A DNA stretch of 64,000 nucleotides from Flabesymbios commensalis. Its lineage: Eukaryota > Annelida > Polychaeta > Terebellida > Flabelligeridae. This document shows positions 34,425 through 46,210 of the stretch, piece by piece. The notes beneath the pieces are model-generated. The model had not been told where the DNA came from. It was given only the letters and a program-made list of their open reading frames with translations, and made no database searches. The number at the start of each line of letters is the position of its first letter. The stretch's first letter is position 1. Made by a program: the position numbers and the translations under genes. The DNA lies in contig OZ024904.1 in the NCBI GenBank assembly GCA_964017125.1, positions 4,872,454-4,936,453 on the forward strand, given 5' to 3'.

Positions 34425-34570
34425 ACTCAGTTTAGCCTGTATGTGCATAATCATTCATTCATTCATTCATTCATTCATTCATTCATCCATTCATTAATTC
34501 ATTCATCCATTGATTCATTCATTCATTCATTCATTCATCCATCCATTCATTAACTTATTCATACTTTCAT
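34425..34570 (+). mobile_element. SINE family A, 3' end with (ATTC)n
   Basis: CTCAGTTTAGCCTGTATGTG then about 110 bp of ATTC repeats. Confidence 0.6.
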
Positions 34571-34671
34571 CTAAAACACACAAATCCCGGTTGGCAGTCT
34601 TATTTCCCACTTTACGTTGTCTGAGTAGGAGGTATTATTTAGCACAGCTTTAGGCGCAAGCATGAGACTTT

Positions 34672-34758
34672 AGTCCAATGTTGGGTTAATGTTGGGCCAG
34701 CGTCGCAGACGGTGGGCCAACATTAAACCAACATTGCCTCAATGTATCGCGTTTACTT
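34672..34758. repeat. PAL palindromic repeat
   Basis: GTTAATGTTGGGCCAGCGTC core with complete inner arms. Confidence 0.7.
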
Positions 34759-35890
34759 ACAGAGCTGTAGTGGCTGATTGATAAATTAGTGAGTAACTCA
34801 ACCTGTTATCACGTGATTCCTACACCAATCATGTGACACCTGATATCCTCAATCCATTGTGACGTCACAAGCCAACCGCATATACTAGCGGCAAGTGAAA
34901 ACATTGTAAGCTTCAGGGGCTCATCAAAGTATAAATACTTAAATTATCCTAACTTTCACTGTTCCCCATTAGACAATTTATGAGCATTTTAACTGAAATT
35001 ATGGAAAGTCAAGCGTTTCACAAATACAGTTCAAAAGTGTCAGCCAAATGTGAGGGATTTTCTTGTGAAACATCATTTTTCGGTTTTCCAACCGGTGCTT
35101 CAAAAATCTGGAGGTGCATTTTATTTTTACAATTAAGCTAAACACAGCTACCACCTATAAAAAAAGACTTTTTACAATCACATTTTTCTTCATGACTTTA
35201 AAAAAAAAAATTGCAAAAAAATTCCGATTTGTTTTTCTAACAATGTTTGATAATTTCTATAGAATTTCCAATTTTTTCAGCCCATAGAAAAATTGGCTTT
35301 ACCACACTACTGAAGTGGTTATGCACAATCGAACAGACAGACGGACGGACAGAAAAGCGGATAGACAGGAAGGGGACAGACCAGTACCCATAGAATAACA
35401 GCCGTGAAATTCCCTGTATTTATCACTTATATTTTCATGTCCAGTGCACCGAACTCTTTAGCCACGTGAACACATCCTAATATAGAATATATTACTACAT
35501 GCAAAGATCCAGTGAGTAAAAATATGTTCATAAATGACACATTATTAATGAACCTAATTATTTAAAACAAATTGGAAATCCTAATAAATGTGTTTATGCC
35601 AATTTAAACAAAAACACATATTAAATGGAATTAAAAAACGATTATCTGATTTTTTGATTTTTTTCTAGGGGGAGGGGAATGCATTCTCAAGTCATGCCAT
35701 TTCCTGCTATACGGGACCAACTGATAAAATCCATGTGTTTCTCCTGCATTTCCGCAAATTATAGAATTCCCTGTTTTTCCTGCAGGGAATTTTCAAAATA
35801 ATTCCCCCCTTTTTCTCCGGATTGATGCATGCACGGACAGACATTAGGTTGGCATGAAAATACTTTTACACCGTTGTCCTCCTGAACTGT
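34759..35890. other. No gene; possible Helitron-like stub
   Basis: AT-rich. Near 35,330-35,375 a GACAGACGGACGGACAG tract resembles the tracts before Helitron-like 3' ends, but no CTAA hairpin is seen after it. Near 35,690-35,810 short inverted CCTGCTATA/TTCCCTG motifs occur. Confidence 0.35.
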
Positions 35891-35898
35891 TACTTAGT

Positions 35899-36235
35899 AG
35901 TAGTAGTAGTAGATCATTGCTTTACGTCAGGTTTCGGCACAAATGGTCTTTTAGGTGACATTGTAATACGATAAAAACGTTGTAGTCAATTGATGAGATG
36001 AATGATGTACAGATGATGATGTGAGGGTGGGGGTGATAGGGCATGGTGGGTTATTGAGAGCACATTCCTTCGCTCGCCCGATGAGGGGTTCTGGGCATGT
36101 CTAGGGGATCTACCCCCAGACATGCCTAGACGGCCGGAAACTTGGGTTTCGCTGTGAAATTTATTGCTGAAACTCTGTGACATTTCGTGCAGCTCTGCTA
36201 TTCTCGGGTCGGATAGTCCCCAGAGTTACTTAGTG
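35899..36235 (-). mobile_element. Probable 3' end of a LINE or long SINE
   Basis: On the minus strand it ends CCTGACGTAAAGCAATGATC followed by a (TAC)n simple repeat (35,899-35,912). The CGTAAAGCAAT tail is shared with SINE B at 2,920-3,210, as expected if the SINE borrows a LINE 3' end. No reverse-transcriptase motif is visible. Confidence 0.4.
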
Positions 36236-36289
36236 CTTCCTTATCTCTATGCTTAGTGTTTTCATTCAGTGTACAGTTGGAATTGCTAC

Positions 36290-36360
36290 CCAGCAGACAC
36301 AAGACCATTGAATCAACGTTGGTCCATCGTCTACGACACTGGACCAACATTGAACCAACA
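36290..36360. repeat. PAL repeat, right end cut
   Basis: CCCAGCAGACACAAGACCAT end and loop CATCGTCTACGACACTGG; it runs straight into (CAGA)n. Confidence 0.65.
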
Positions 36361-36367
36361 GACAGGC

Positions 36368-36454
<87 letters not shown>

Positions 36455-36690
36455 GATTTTATTGACAGAAATAAAAGTCATTACAGACTTATTTGTCGCA
36501 GTAATAAGAGAGATATATGTACATGTATATACAAGAATGTTAGTTTGCTAAAATCATATGACAATATACATGGTATGACAATCAACTAAAATCATGTTAA
36601 CATCAGGTTAAGTGGCATTGCCATAATAAAAACGGGGTATTTCGGTAATATAAATGGCTACTTCTTAAAATAAAATTAAAAGGCATTGCC
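36356..36690 (-). mobile_element. Retroposon 3' end with (TCTG)n tail, copy 1
   Basis: On the minus strand about 230 bp ends with GACTTTTATTTCTGTCAATA and AAATCTC, then about 100 bp of TCTG repeats. The same body and tail occur at 37,630-37,900. Body type unidentified. Confidence 0.45.
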
Positions 36691-37084
36691 AAGATAACAT
36701 GGGGGTCTATCATTTTGTTTGATACGCTGATACAACTCGTAACGACCGAAAAAAATCAAAATGTTTGTCTGTACATTGTCATTGGGCACCGTGCAGTGTG
36801 TGTTGGGAAATAGAGAGCAGTTTAGGCGGGAATGCTCAGGGAAACCGGAAGTAGTCGGGGCCAGGCTGATCTGTTAATCCGCCCAAATCCGTAGCACATG
36901 TTGCCGCCGCTAGAGGGAGTACATGTCTGGTTGGGTAACGACCCCGCGGCCTTACTCCACACCCCCGGCAGGGGGCGTGCTGTGCGCGGTCGCTTACATT
37001 GATTCTTCCCGGCGTGCTAGGGTCAGGGTCATCGGGTGTGTTGGGGGGGGGGGGGGGGGGGAGGGGAAATCAACCATCAGACAG

Positions 37085-37165
37085 GGTATATTGATCCAAC
37101 GACGGGTGATTGTTGGTCCAACGTCGTAGACGATGGAACAACATTGACCCGACTTTGGTACGACT
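37085..37165. repeat. PAL repeat, diverged
   Basis: TTGTTGGTCCAACGTCGTAG loop region with short arms. A G-run precedes it (37,040-37,061). Confidence 0.55.
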
Positions 37166-37629
37166 ACTATTTTGGTATTGATGGATTGATACACTTTATA
37201 CCCAAACAGATACAAATGCTATTTTTTGCAGTCGTTGCATTTTTTTATGGAAAAGCCGTAAAAGCATACCAATATTTATTTATTTTTGTCAAGTTTATTG
37301 TACAATAGCGTTAAATCAGTTCGATAGGAAAGAATAGGGAACATTTTTCTACCTCCTGCACCAAGCTTCAAATAATCATTTCTATGTAATAACTATTAAA
37401 AATGGTGGTCGATAGAAAAAAAAGAGACAGAACGTTTTGTTCTTTTTCATTTGTTCCAATTTTCTGTGTTGATCTCCTGCAGGACTATCAAAGCTTGTTA
37501 ATGAAATCAGGAGCTTATCCCAGCAGTTTCTTACTATAATAATTCTAAATGCCATCAATCATGTATCCATTCATCCCCTTCACAGTGGGGGGGGGGGGGA
37601 GGAGCGATCTAACATACACCAGACATTCA

Positions 37630-37633
37630 CCAC

Positions 37634-37696
<63 letters not shown>

Positions 37697-37900
37697 TATT
37701 TTATTGACATAAAGAAAAGTCATCACTGACTTATTTGTCTTAGAAATATATGTACATGTATATACAAGATGGTTAATTTGCTAAAATCACACGACATGGA
37801 CATTACACGGTATCACATACAGAATTAAAATCACGTTAAAAGGCATTGCCATAGTAAAACACTGGATATGGCGATAAAATAACAGATAATTGATTACTAC
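37630..37900 (-). mobile_element. Retroposon 3' end with (TCTG)n tail, copy 2
   Basis: Same body as 36,456-36,690 (TATTTTATTGACATAAAG, TGTACATGTATATACAAG, AAAAGGCATTGCCATA) and the same tetranucleotide tail. Confidence 0.45.
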
Positions 37901-37919
37901 TTGAACAAATTAACAAATA

Positions 37920-37975
37920 TTGGTTAAGTGATGGGCCAGCGTCGCAGACGTTGGGCCAGCTTTAATATAAAATCA
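37920..37975. repeat. PAL repeat core
   Basis: TGGGCCAGCGTCGCAGACGT with short arms only. Confidence 0.5.
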
Positions 37976-38257
37976 GGGGCCTGCATGTACATACATCACT
38001 TGCGAATAAATGGCTAAACCTTACAACGTTTAAATAGTATTTTAAATACCCGTTTTCAACCTGTTCTTGAGTTAAATTGAAAAATGATTATCCATTTTGG
38101 GCTGTAAAAAACTCAAAGTTTTACATAGTTTGAGTTTCATTTCACATTGATTTTGGAAGGTGAATTTGAAAGAGATTAAAATAGCTGCTGTCAGAAGGCT
38201 TAAGGTTAATGTGTATAAGTTTAGTGTTAAGTATCGTAAGTTAAGGTGTGGGCTTAG

Positions 38258-38437
38258 TTTACCGTCGATCCCCGCACTGTAAGAGCAAAAGTAAAAATAG
38301 TTGTAATGGCCGTGGACCCATAACAATACATAGGTATTCAAATGAAGCGGAAAGAGATAACCAAGATATTTATGATGATTTCAAATTGAAAAAACCTTTT
38401 GGTCTCTTGGTTTATACAGAAATATTTCAGGGCTAGA
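38258..38437. mobile_element. PBM1 MITE (right part)
   Basis: ACCGTCGATCCCCGCACTGT to the ATATTTCAGGGC end. Confidence 0.65.
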
Positions 38438-38707
38438 CTGTAGAAGTTTCGTGTTCTGTCTCTCTCTCTGTTAAGTATAAGTTAAGGAGTGAGATTGAGG
38501 TGTAGCTGTTGTTTCCCTCAGGGCGTGACCCGGAAGTGTATGTTTTATCCTCCCCTTCCGGTCTGCTCCTCCTCCGCCCATCCGGAGTCCCCTATCCATG
38601 CGTATCACCCCTCCTGGTACCCCCTACGGGACGCCTTGTGGCACCCCCTCCCATCACACCCTCCTGGCACCGAATCAAAACGTGTGGTATATGCCCTGAT
38701 CAGTAGC

Positions 38708-38818
38708 CCAGTCAGCACGGGGCATTCGCCCAATGCTGTTTCAATGTTGGGCCAGCGTCAAAGACGGTGGGCCAACGTTGGAATGGCTTTGGGTGAATAC
38801 CCCGTCTTTGCTGGGAGG
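38708..38818. repeat. PAL repeat, complete
   Basis: GCACGGGGCATTCGCCCAAT end and its inverted partner; loop GCCAGCGTCAAAGACGGTGG. Confidence 0.75.
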
Positions 38819-38824
38819 CTACAG

Positions 38825-39060
38825 AGAAGGGGATGTGGCGTTTTGGTAGAGCGCCTGACTGCCTCGCCAGTCATGCATGCGTCCCGGGTTCGAACCCCGC
38901 TGATCCTGCTTGAGGTTGTCAGAGAAATATCCTTGTTTCTCCCTTGACTAGGCGATCACGTTAATGGCGGTCTCGTCGAGTTAAGTTTGAGACCAGTGTA
39001 TCGAAGGTTATTTCGCGCAGGGCCACGTGCTGTGCGCTCCTTCACCAATAGGCTACAAGG
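38825..39060 (+). mobile_element. tRNA-derived SINE, family C
   Basis: Head with A-box TGGCGTTTTGGTAGAGCGC, stem-loop TGACT/AGTCA and B-box GGGTTCGAACCCCG, then a body of about 150 bp with GGCGATCACGTTAATGGCGG. The anticodon loop is not 7 nt and a non-tRNA body follows, so it is a SINE and not a tRNA gene. Confidence 0.6.
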
Positions 39061-39161
39061 GCTATTTCACTGCTTTTGTGAGCCTTCCTAAAAATCAATT
39101 TATTTCAGAAAGTTGTTTAATTTTCCTTTGCCAGAGGGCTAGGTTTATCACTCTATTTTAA

Positions 39162-39400
39162 CTCCTTCAGCGCGGGGATCGACTATAAACGTCAGAACCT
39201 GACGTCTATAGACGTCAGAATCTGACGTTTATAATCGATCCCCACACTGAAAGAATACAATATTTATAATGACCGTAAACCCATAACATAGGTATTCAAA
39301 TGAAACAGAAAGTCGCTTATAATGATTACAAATTGAGAATAGGCCTTTGGTTTATATATTATTTATATATTATATTTTTTCAGCGCGTTAAGGGTTAAAC
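39162..39400. mobile_element. PBM1 MITE (core and right arm)
   Basis: CTCCTTCAGCGCGGGGATCG, core ACGTCAGAATCTGACGT, end CGCGTTAAGGGTTAA. Confidence 0.7.
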
Positions 39401-40085
39401 ACCAGCTCAGCATCACACCTCATCACACAACAAAAACGGACTAGTTTTACTGCGTAACAATAACCCATCGTCCGCGGGGAAACACGCAGAGAATATATAA
39501 TAAACTATTGCAGTACCAAAATCAAAGCAGTCAGTCTATAGCTACCCGACATGACCAGGCTACCTGACCTCCTTGCTCACATCGCGACAGACCCGGTCAC
39601 AATGACCACCATTTTATTAACACAACAAGCTGTATAAAGACTACATTCGGGGCCAATTAGACTGAGATTTATATTTAGAGTATTTAAACTAGACCCATTT
39701 TTCAGCTGGCGAAATCCATAGTGATCGTATTAGAACTACATGTACTCCATTTAAAAATTGAGGTATGTGTCAGAGCTTGAGATATCATCAGGGTATAGTC
39801 TATATCCTGCTGACAACTTCAGCCTAGAGCTTTTGAACTCGCTGTTCAATATGTAGAATTGTTGATACCGGTACTCCAGAGACAAATATATAAGGTGATC
39901 TACTTTTGGGATAAAAAATTGAAGTTTTTAATTCAACAGACAGAGAATCCGGGATGTAATGGGTGGAACTGCTACTGTCTGGTTATTTTTTCCATTTTAA
40001 CAGAGAAAAATGTAGCATGGCGATGCTGAAAACATTATCTATAGATACATCTAGCCTGTGGGATTGCTTTCCTTCACGGATTTTT
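39401..40085. other. No recognisable feature
   Basis: No repeat family of this window and no clear coding sequence; could be unique intron sequence. Confidence 0.4.
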
Positions 40086-40381
40086 ACCATACTATAGTCT
40101 TATTATGGACCGATGTTGTATTTGTTGTAATTTCTTTGTAACTTCTATGGATTTAAAGAAAAAAAAATCGCAAACTGTCTTTTTTCTCGCCCTTGGGCTA
40201 CCCTGCTTTATTGCAGGAGTGATATTACATTTCACCATACTATAGTCTTATTATGGACCGATGTTGTATTTGTTGTAATTTCTTTGTAACTTCTATGGAT
40301 TTAAAGAAAAAAAAATCGCAAACTGTCTTTTTTCTCGCCCTTGGGCTACCCTGCTTTATTGCAGGAGTGATATTACATTTC
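40086..40381. repeat. Perfect 148-bp tandem duplication
   Basis: 40,086-40,233 and 40,234-40,381 appear identical base for base, including a run of nine A. It contains the start of the weak membrane-protein frame. Confidence 0.95.
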
Positions 40382-40447
40382 ATGACAATAGTGCTCGGTA
40401 ATAATTGGGTGTCGACCTCGGTTGACCTTCACAATCTCGCCCTGTGA
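40253..40447 (+). CDS. Possible first exon of a small membrane protein (weak)
   Basis: Seen: an open frame with a start at 40,295 preceded by more open sequence. It gives MDLKKKKSQTVFFLALG followed by a hydrophobic segment (LPCFIAGVILHFMTIVLG) and then NNWVSTS, ending 50 residues after the ATG. A basic N-terminus, one membrane span and then a W in an extracellular position is the usual opening of claudin/PMP22-like four-pass proteins, but this is only a resemblance. The 5' part lies in the second copy of a perfect 148-bp tandem duplication; the first copy has the same ATG at 40,147 but soon stops. No convincing donor site was seen. It may be chance or a dead exon. Confidence 0.2.
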   Translation: MDRCCICCNFFVTSMDLKKKKSQTVFFLALGLPCFIAGVILHFMTIVLGNNWVSTSVDLHNLAL

Positions 40448-41099
40448 TCTTCCTCGCTCACTTTGAAGTTCTAACAGCCTGTAACTGTCGATTGTTACGT
40501 TTGACCTCTGTGACCCGGGGGGCTTTCATCACGTGACTCCTGGCCAATCATCTCGTAGTATGAAGTTACAACCAGAAGTAAAGGGAGTGGAATTATTGTC
40601 ACATTAGTCCAAGAGCCAAGTAAAAAAAAAACATTTTCGTTTACCACCTTCCACACATTTGTTTCGTGAATTGTAACATCTTTGGGGACATGTCTAGAAC
40701 AATTTCTGACCTGATGTAGTTCCAAATTGTGGTATCACTAAATAGTTGAGGCACATTTTAAGCCCCAGGGGCATTTTGATCAATACTTTCGATCATGAAA
40801 AAACTTACATTGCGATATATTTTTTTAAATAATTTTGTTAGGTATATGGTATATATAATCTGAGTAATACTTCCTACGTAATATTTTTGGCACTGTGCAA
40901 ATAGAATTCATTTTTCCAGAATGGCCGCCAAAAATATTGTAAACCCGTCCAAGCAGTAATATAAGAAAATTATATACCGTGATTTCACGAAACAAATCAA
41001 ATTAGCCCACAATGGCCCATAATTTGGTGTACATAAGTTATCGGATATGGTAAAGTGAAATGCAACTGGTTATTTTTCAATTTCAAAAACAAAATGGTC

Positions 41100-41892
41100 G
41101 CCAAACAACGTTTGATTAATTTTTTTTTCGAATATTCTAATAAATAAATATACACCAATTAATGTTTTGTGTGGCATGGTATGACATATGTTTTGAAGTG
41201 ACGACTTAGTATCCTTTCTTAGCGTTTTAGAATTATGAAGACAAACTGAAATAATTGAGGCTAATAGATCGATATAATTACATATATATATGTAACGTAG
41301 AAAATGCAATGTACTTGGATGATATGGATATTAACGAGGCATGAAATCGATTCATCTTCATTCGTGACCTCTGCATTTGTAGGTAGGAATTATACAACAC
41401 TCTGTGTTCCCAGGGTAAATACATAACATATATTAACTATAATTTAGGCATGTCATGTGCAATTACCATTACAAAATACATTTTTCTAAACTTAACCATA
41501 TACGAATACGTCCATTTAGCAAACTGTCGCGAATGTATACAGCAAGTGAGGCTAATTTAACTATGCATTGTTTTTCTGATAATACTACCATGCAAAGGGT
41601 ACTCTATATCATGCAGCTCAGATGATAAAATCCGATATTAAAAACGGTACCGGTATTGATATTAACCCAGTCAGCCATGAAGACATCAATCCGGGTCGAT
41701 CAAGGGAGATGATGTCTGACAGTCTGTAAAAGTTTTTGCATTGGGCTGTTTGCAAAGATGTAGATACCTATGTTGTGAAGAACTAAAGAGCGCTACTTAA
41801 TAGGTTCAAAACAGCTAATAAACATATTTAACATAATGAGTCACTGTTCATCTTTTGAAGATGTGGAAGCTGTTGACACAAGCAAAGCGAGG
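41100..41892. other. Non-coding left flank within the 40.7-46.8 kb element
   Basis: AT-rich with no repeat of the named families; precedes the decayed coding region. Confidence 0.35.
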
Positions 41893-43131
41893 TAGATGAT
41901 TGCCCGGTCCAATAATCATCTTGGTGTCATCACACCATCGAGTACTTCTCCAGGTGCATTTTTACAAGCTGCTGCGGATAATATTGACATTAATGAAGAA
42001 ACATTTTATGGCAAACACACAACCCATTCGACAAAAGTGGTTTTGTATCAAACAGGACAATTTGGCACAAAGCAAAAGCGAATCTTGTGTGGTGACCATT
42101 CCAAAAAACAGCGGGCATTAGAAACACCTGTGTCGTGCCAAACAATGCTTAATTGTCATATATACGGTAAAAAAAAAACCTTCTGTTATACAATACCTCA
42201 ACCAGATAAAACAGTATTGGTATCATGCCAACACTTCTCAAGATAAAGATGCGAACAAGCGGGATTTGGCTTGGGTTTTAACACGTTTGTTATCCACAAA
42301 GTTATTTGAGGTTGAACTTGAACCTATGACTGCTGATCAGCAGATACCGCGCTGGAGAGCATTCAATACTATGGTATCTTGTGGAGCACCATCTACCACT
42401 GAAGTAAGATGTTGTCCAATGATCAATAGTACATCAACTGATTACAATACGGTTTACACATTCATGAAGCAAGTACAACAAATGATGTCAAGTCTTGGTC
42501 AGGAGTACAGTGTTGTAACATTTGATTTGGAGATTTACATGAAAACAAAGTAAATACAATGGCGTCACCCAGAGGAGTTTGATGACACAGTAATCCGGAT
42601 GGGTGGATTCCACATTTCCCTTCACTACCTTGTGGTAATTGGCAAGATGTTTAGAGACTCAGGACTTTCAGATCTCATAATTGAGTCAGATATTTATGGA
42701 TGTAGCACAGCGTCACATTTGCTTAAAGGTAGAACATACAACCGTGGAGTAAGATGTCACAAACTTGTCATGGAAGCTCTATCCAGGATACAATATCAAG
42801 AATTGTGTAAGTGGATTGATATACATTTACCCGATCAGACGTGTATCACAGAACACATCCGTGACTGCAAGTTGGCTGTGGAAGCTGTATCTGAGCATTT
42901 GAGTGAATCATGTCAGGTTGTCGTGGATGACATGTAAGAAATCAGAAGTCAGCTTGTTTACAAAAACGTTTTTTGTAACAGATGTAACATGAACGGACTA
43001 TCCTGTAAAGAGGCCTGGAAAGTATTGGCACATGAAAAGAAATATCAAAACCCACATAAAGATTCCTTGAACGACTCAGTTGGTGGCGATGATAACGATG
43101 ATGACGAAGATGAAGATCCCTCGGAAATTTG
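41893..43131 (+). pseudogene. Decayed copy of an uncharacterised dispersed protein family
   Basis: Seen: about 1.2 kb of protein-like sequence on the plus strand, no longer one continuous frame, with several breaks. Recognisable blocks in order are NIDINEETFYGKHTTH, RWRAFNTMVSCGAPS, QEYSVVTFDLEIY, RMGGFHISLHYL, LIIESDIYGCSTASH and YNRGVRCHKLVMEAL, ending in an acidic tail. Known from memory: the chain 'VTFD-IY ... R-GGFH ... LIESGVY ... YNRG-R-HK--ME' recurs in many uncharacterised proteins of cnidarian and mollusc genomes, sometimes annotated near DUF6589. Biochemical function is unknown. It sits in a region with inverted 34-bp ends (40,708-46,828), which suggests it is mobile-element cargo rather than a host gene. 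Confidence 0.55.
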
Positions 43132-43440
43132 AATAAATATTATTATACTGTCACAATTGAGTTGAATTAATATGTCAATGTTCATTATGATTTGGCGGCC
43201 ATCTTGATATAATCACACATAATAATATACATGAATTATTGATTAGATTATATAAATCATACCTTAAAAATAGATAAAGATCAGTAGTTTGCTTCCCCAA
43301 AAATAAAAATAAATAGCACCATATTACACTACTACTTACAAGGCTATAGAATTAGTGACGCCCCAATAATAAAGTGTTTTTGGTCTAGAAATACCACATA
43401 TATAGTATATGCTTTATTATATTCCAACATACCTCATAAA

Positions 43441-46210
43441 ACAAGACTACATAAGTCCAGGAGCTCCCGCGACGAATTAGAATTTGATTTAAGCAATTTT
43501 GTGTAGGGTTTTTAATGTAGTACTAGGCTAGGTCAAAAATCAAGACGCAAGACAACTAGGTCTAAGAAGCTCAGTCTAAGAGTAAGATAAGAACTAGACA
43601 GTTTTTGTCAGAGATTGCAAACCTCAATCTCAATGATCCTAATCAGTATCCCAGTAATGGTCTACCTATCTGGCATGGTTTACCCGATATCAGGCCAATC
43701 GAGGTAACTAATAGCTGATTTACGGTCATTTTGAATTCGATATAAACTAGTTAAAAACTTAGGGTGCATCCCTCCCCCGAAACCTCATATTTTGTTTTAT
43801 AGTAATAGACTAACATCTAACACAGTTTGCAAAATATTGGGCATGTGAAAGTAAATAATGGCCGATAGGGGGCCATTTTGAATTTGATCAAGTCAAAATT
43901 TTTCAAGATGCATCCTCTCCTGAAATCTCACATTTTGTTTTATAGTAATGGTCTAGCCATCTAGTACGGTTACTAAAAACCGGCTATGTGAAAGTAAATA
44001 ATGGCCGATAGGCGGCCATTTTGAATTTGATCGAGTCAATTTTTTTCAAGATGCAACCTCTCTTGTAATCTCACATTTTGTTTTATAGTAATGGCCCAGC
44101 TATCTAACACGGTTTACCAAATATCAGCAATGTGAAAGTAAATAGTGGCCGATAGGCGGCCATTTTGAATTCGATTGAGTCGAAAGTTTTTTAAAGGCAT
44201 CCTCTCTCTAAACGTCACATTTTGTTTTATAGTAATGGTCTAGCTATCTAGCACGGTTTACCTGATATCAGGCCTATCGAGGTAAATAATGCTGATTGTC
44301 GGCCATTTTGAATTCGTAAATTAAAAATTTTCAGGGTGCATCCTCCCCCGAAAACTCACACTTTGTTTTATAGTAATCAGGTAATGGTCTAGCCATCTAG
44401 CACGGTTTACCAAATATCAGCCATGTGAAAATGAATAATGGGCGAAAAGGCGGCCATTTTAAATTTGATCAAGTCAATTTTTTTCAAGATGCATCCTCAT
44501 CTGAAATCTCACATTTCGTTTTACAGTAATGGTCTAGCCATCTAGCACGGTTGACCAAATAACGGCCATGTGAAAGTGAATAATGGCCGATAAGCGGCCA
44601 TTTTGAATTTTATCGAGTCTAATTTTTTCAAGATGCATCCTCTCCTGAAATCACACATTTTGTTTTATAGTAATGGTCTAGCCATCTAGCACGGTTTACC
44701 AAATAACGGCCATGTGAAAGTGAATAATGGCCGATAAGCGGCCATTTTGAATTTTATAGAGTCGAATTTTTTCAAGATGCATCCTCTCCTGAAATCACAC
44801 ATTTTGTTTTATAGTAATGGTCTAGCCATCTAGCACGGCTTACCAAATAACGGCCATGTGAAAGTGAATAATGGCCGATAAGCGGCCATTTTGAATTTTA
44901 TCGAGTCAATTTTTTTCAAGATGCATCCTCTCCTGAAATCACACATTTTGTTTTATAGTAATGGTCTAGCCATCTAGCACGGTTTACCAAATAACGGCCA
45001 TGTGAAAGTGGATTATGGCCGATAAGCGGCCATTTTGAATTTTATTGAGTCAAATTTTTTCAAGATGCATCCTCTCCTGAAATCACACATTTTGTTTTAT
45101 AGTAATGGTCTAGCCATCTAGCACGGTTTACCAAATAACGGCCATGTGAAAGTGAATAATGGCCGATTGGCGGCCATTTTAAACTTTGACAAAATGAATT
45201 TTTTCAAAATACATCCTCTCCTGAAGCCTTACAATTTGTTTTATAGTAATGGTTTAGATATCTTGAGCGGTTTTTATGATATTCCACAATATCAGGCCTG
45301 TCGAGGTGAATAATGGCTGATAGGCGGCCATTTTGAATTTTATCAACTTCAAATTTTTCAGGATGCATCCTCTCCTGAAACCTTACAATTTATTTGATAT
45401 TAGTGGTGTAGCTATCTTGAGCGGTTTTCATGATATTCCGCAATATCAGGCCTGTCAAGGTGAATAATGGCCGATAGGCGGCCATTTTTAATTTTATTGA
45501 CTTGAAATTTTTCAAGATGCATCCTCTCCTGAAACCTCACAATTTGTTTTATAGTAATGGTGTAGCTATCTTGAGCGGTTTTCATGATATTCCGCAAAAT
45601 CTTTCAGTCGGATTTACCGATGTTATAAATTAGGTCAAAGTGCTGGGTCAACTTCAAGGTCAAAGTCCAAAAACCTGAAAAGGCACAACTAGGGACCTTA
45701 GAGAACATGTATGTGCAGTATGACTGTCATCGGCCCAGTACTTTTCGAGATCTGCTCCGGAAACGAAGTGCGCGTCAAAACGTCTAAATAGGTCATAGTT
45801 CTGAACCAGAAGTAGGTCAAAGTTCAAATACCCCAAAAGGCACAACTAGACCCCCTAGGGGTGTTGTGTGTAAAATTTGAAGACAATCGGACAAGTACTT
45901 TCAGAGATATGCTCCGGAAACGAATTGTTTACGGACGGCCCAACGGCCCAACGGCCCAACGGCCCAACGGCCCAACGGCCCAACGGCCCAACGCCGTCAC
46001 ATCATCATTTTCTCCTCTGCAACCTTGCGTATTGAATTCAGATTAAAAATATTTTAACCCGTCCATTAGCCACCTGGAAGTAACCCACATACCAAAAATT
46101 GTTATCCTAGCTTATTTTCTCACAAAGTTATAGGCAAAAGAAGAGGCCAAAAAAAAACGGAGGTAGAATCCATAGCTCCCTTCGCTCACCTACGGTGACG
46201 GCGGGAGCTA
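43441..46210 (+). mobile_element. Helitron-like (pearl/Helentron-type) non-autonomous element, copy 2
   Basis: Same borders as the copy at 6,631-9,100: it starts ACAAGACTACATAAGTCCAGG and ends in a hairpin closing in GGGAGCTAA. The core has about 13 tandem units of 140-153 bp, each marked by a GGCCATTTTGAATT motif. Five of them (about 44,560-45,170) are nearly identical, showing recent local amplification. After the array comes a unique region, then an 8-bp tandem tract (CGGCCCAA, about seven copies, 45,935-45,994) and the 3' end. No protein is encoded. Classification follows the known pearl/HINE design (central array, short-period tract, 3' hairpin, CTRR end). Confidence 0.75.

Noticed and set aside
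36256-36589. Frames with TDRQ or CLSV repeats
   Set aside because: Translation of a (CAGA)n tract.
38836-38905. Possible tRNA gene
   Set aside because: A- and B-boxes are good, but the anticodon loop size is wrong and a SINE body follows.
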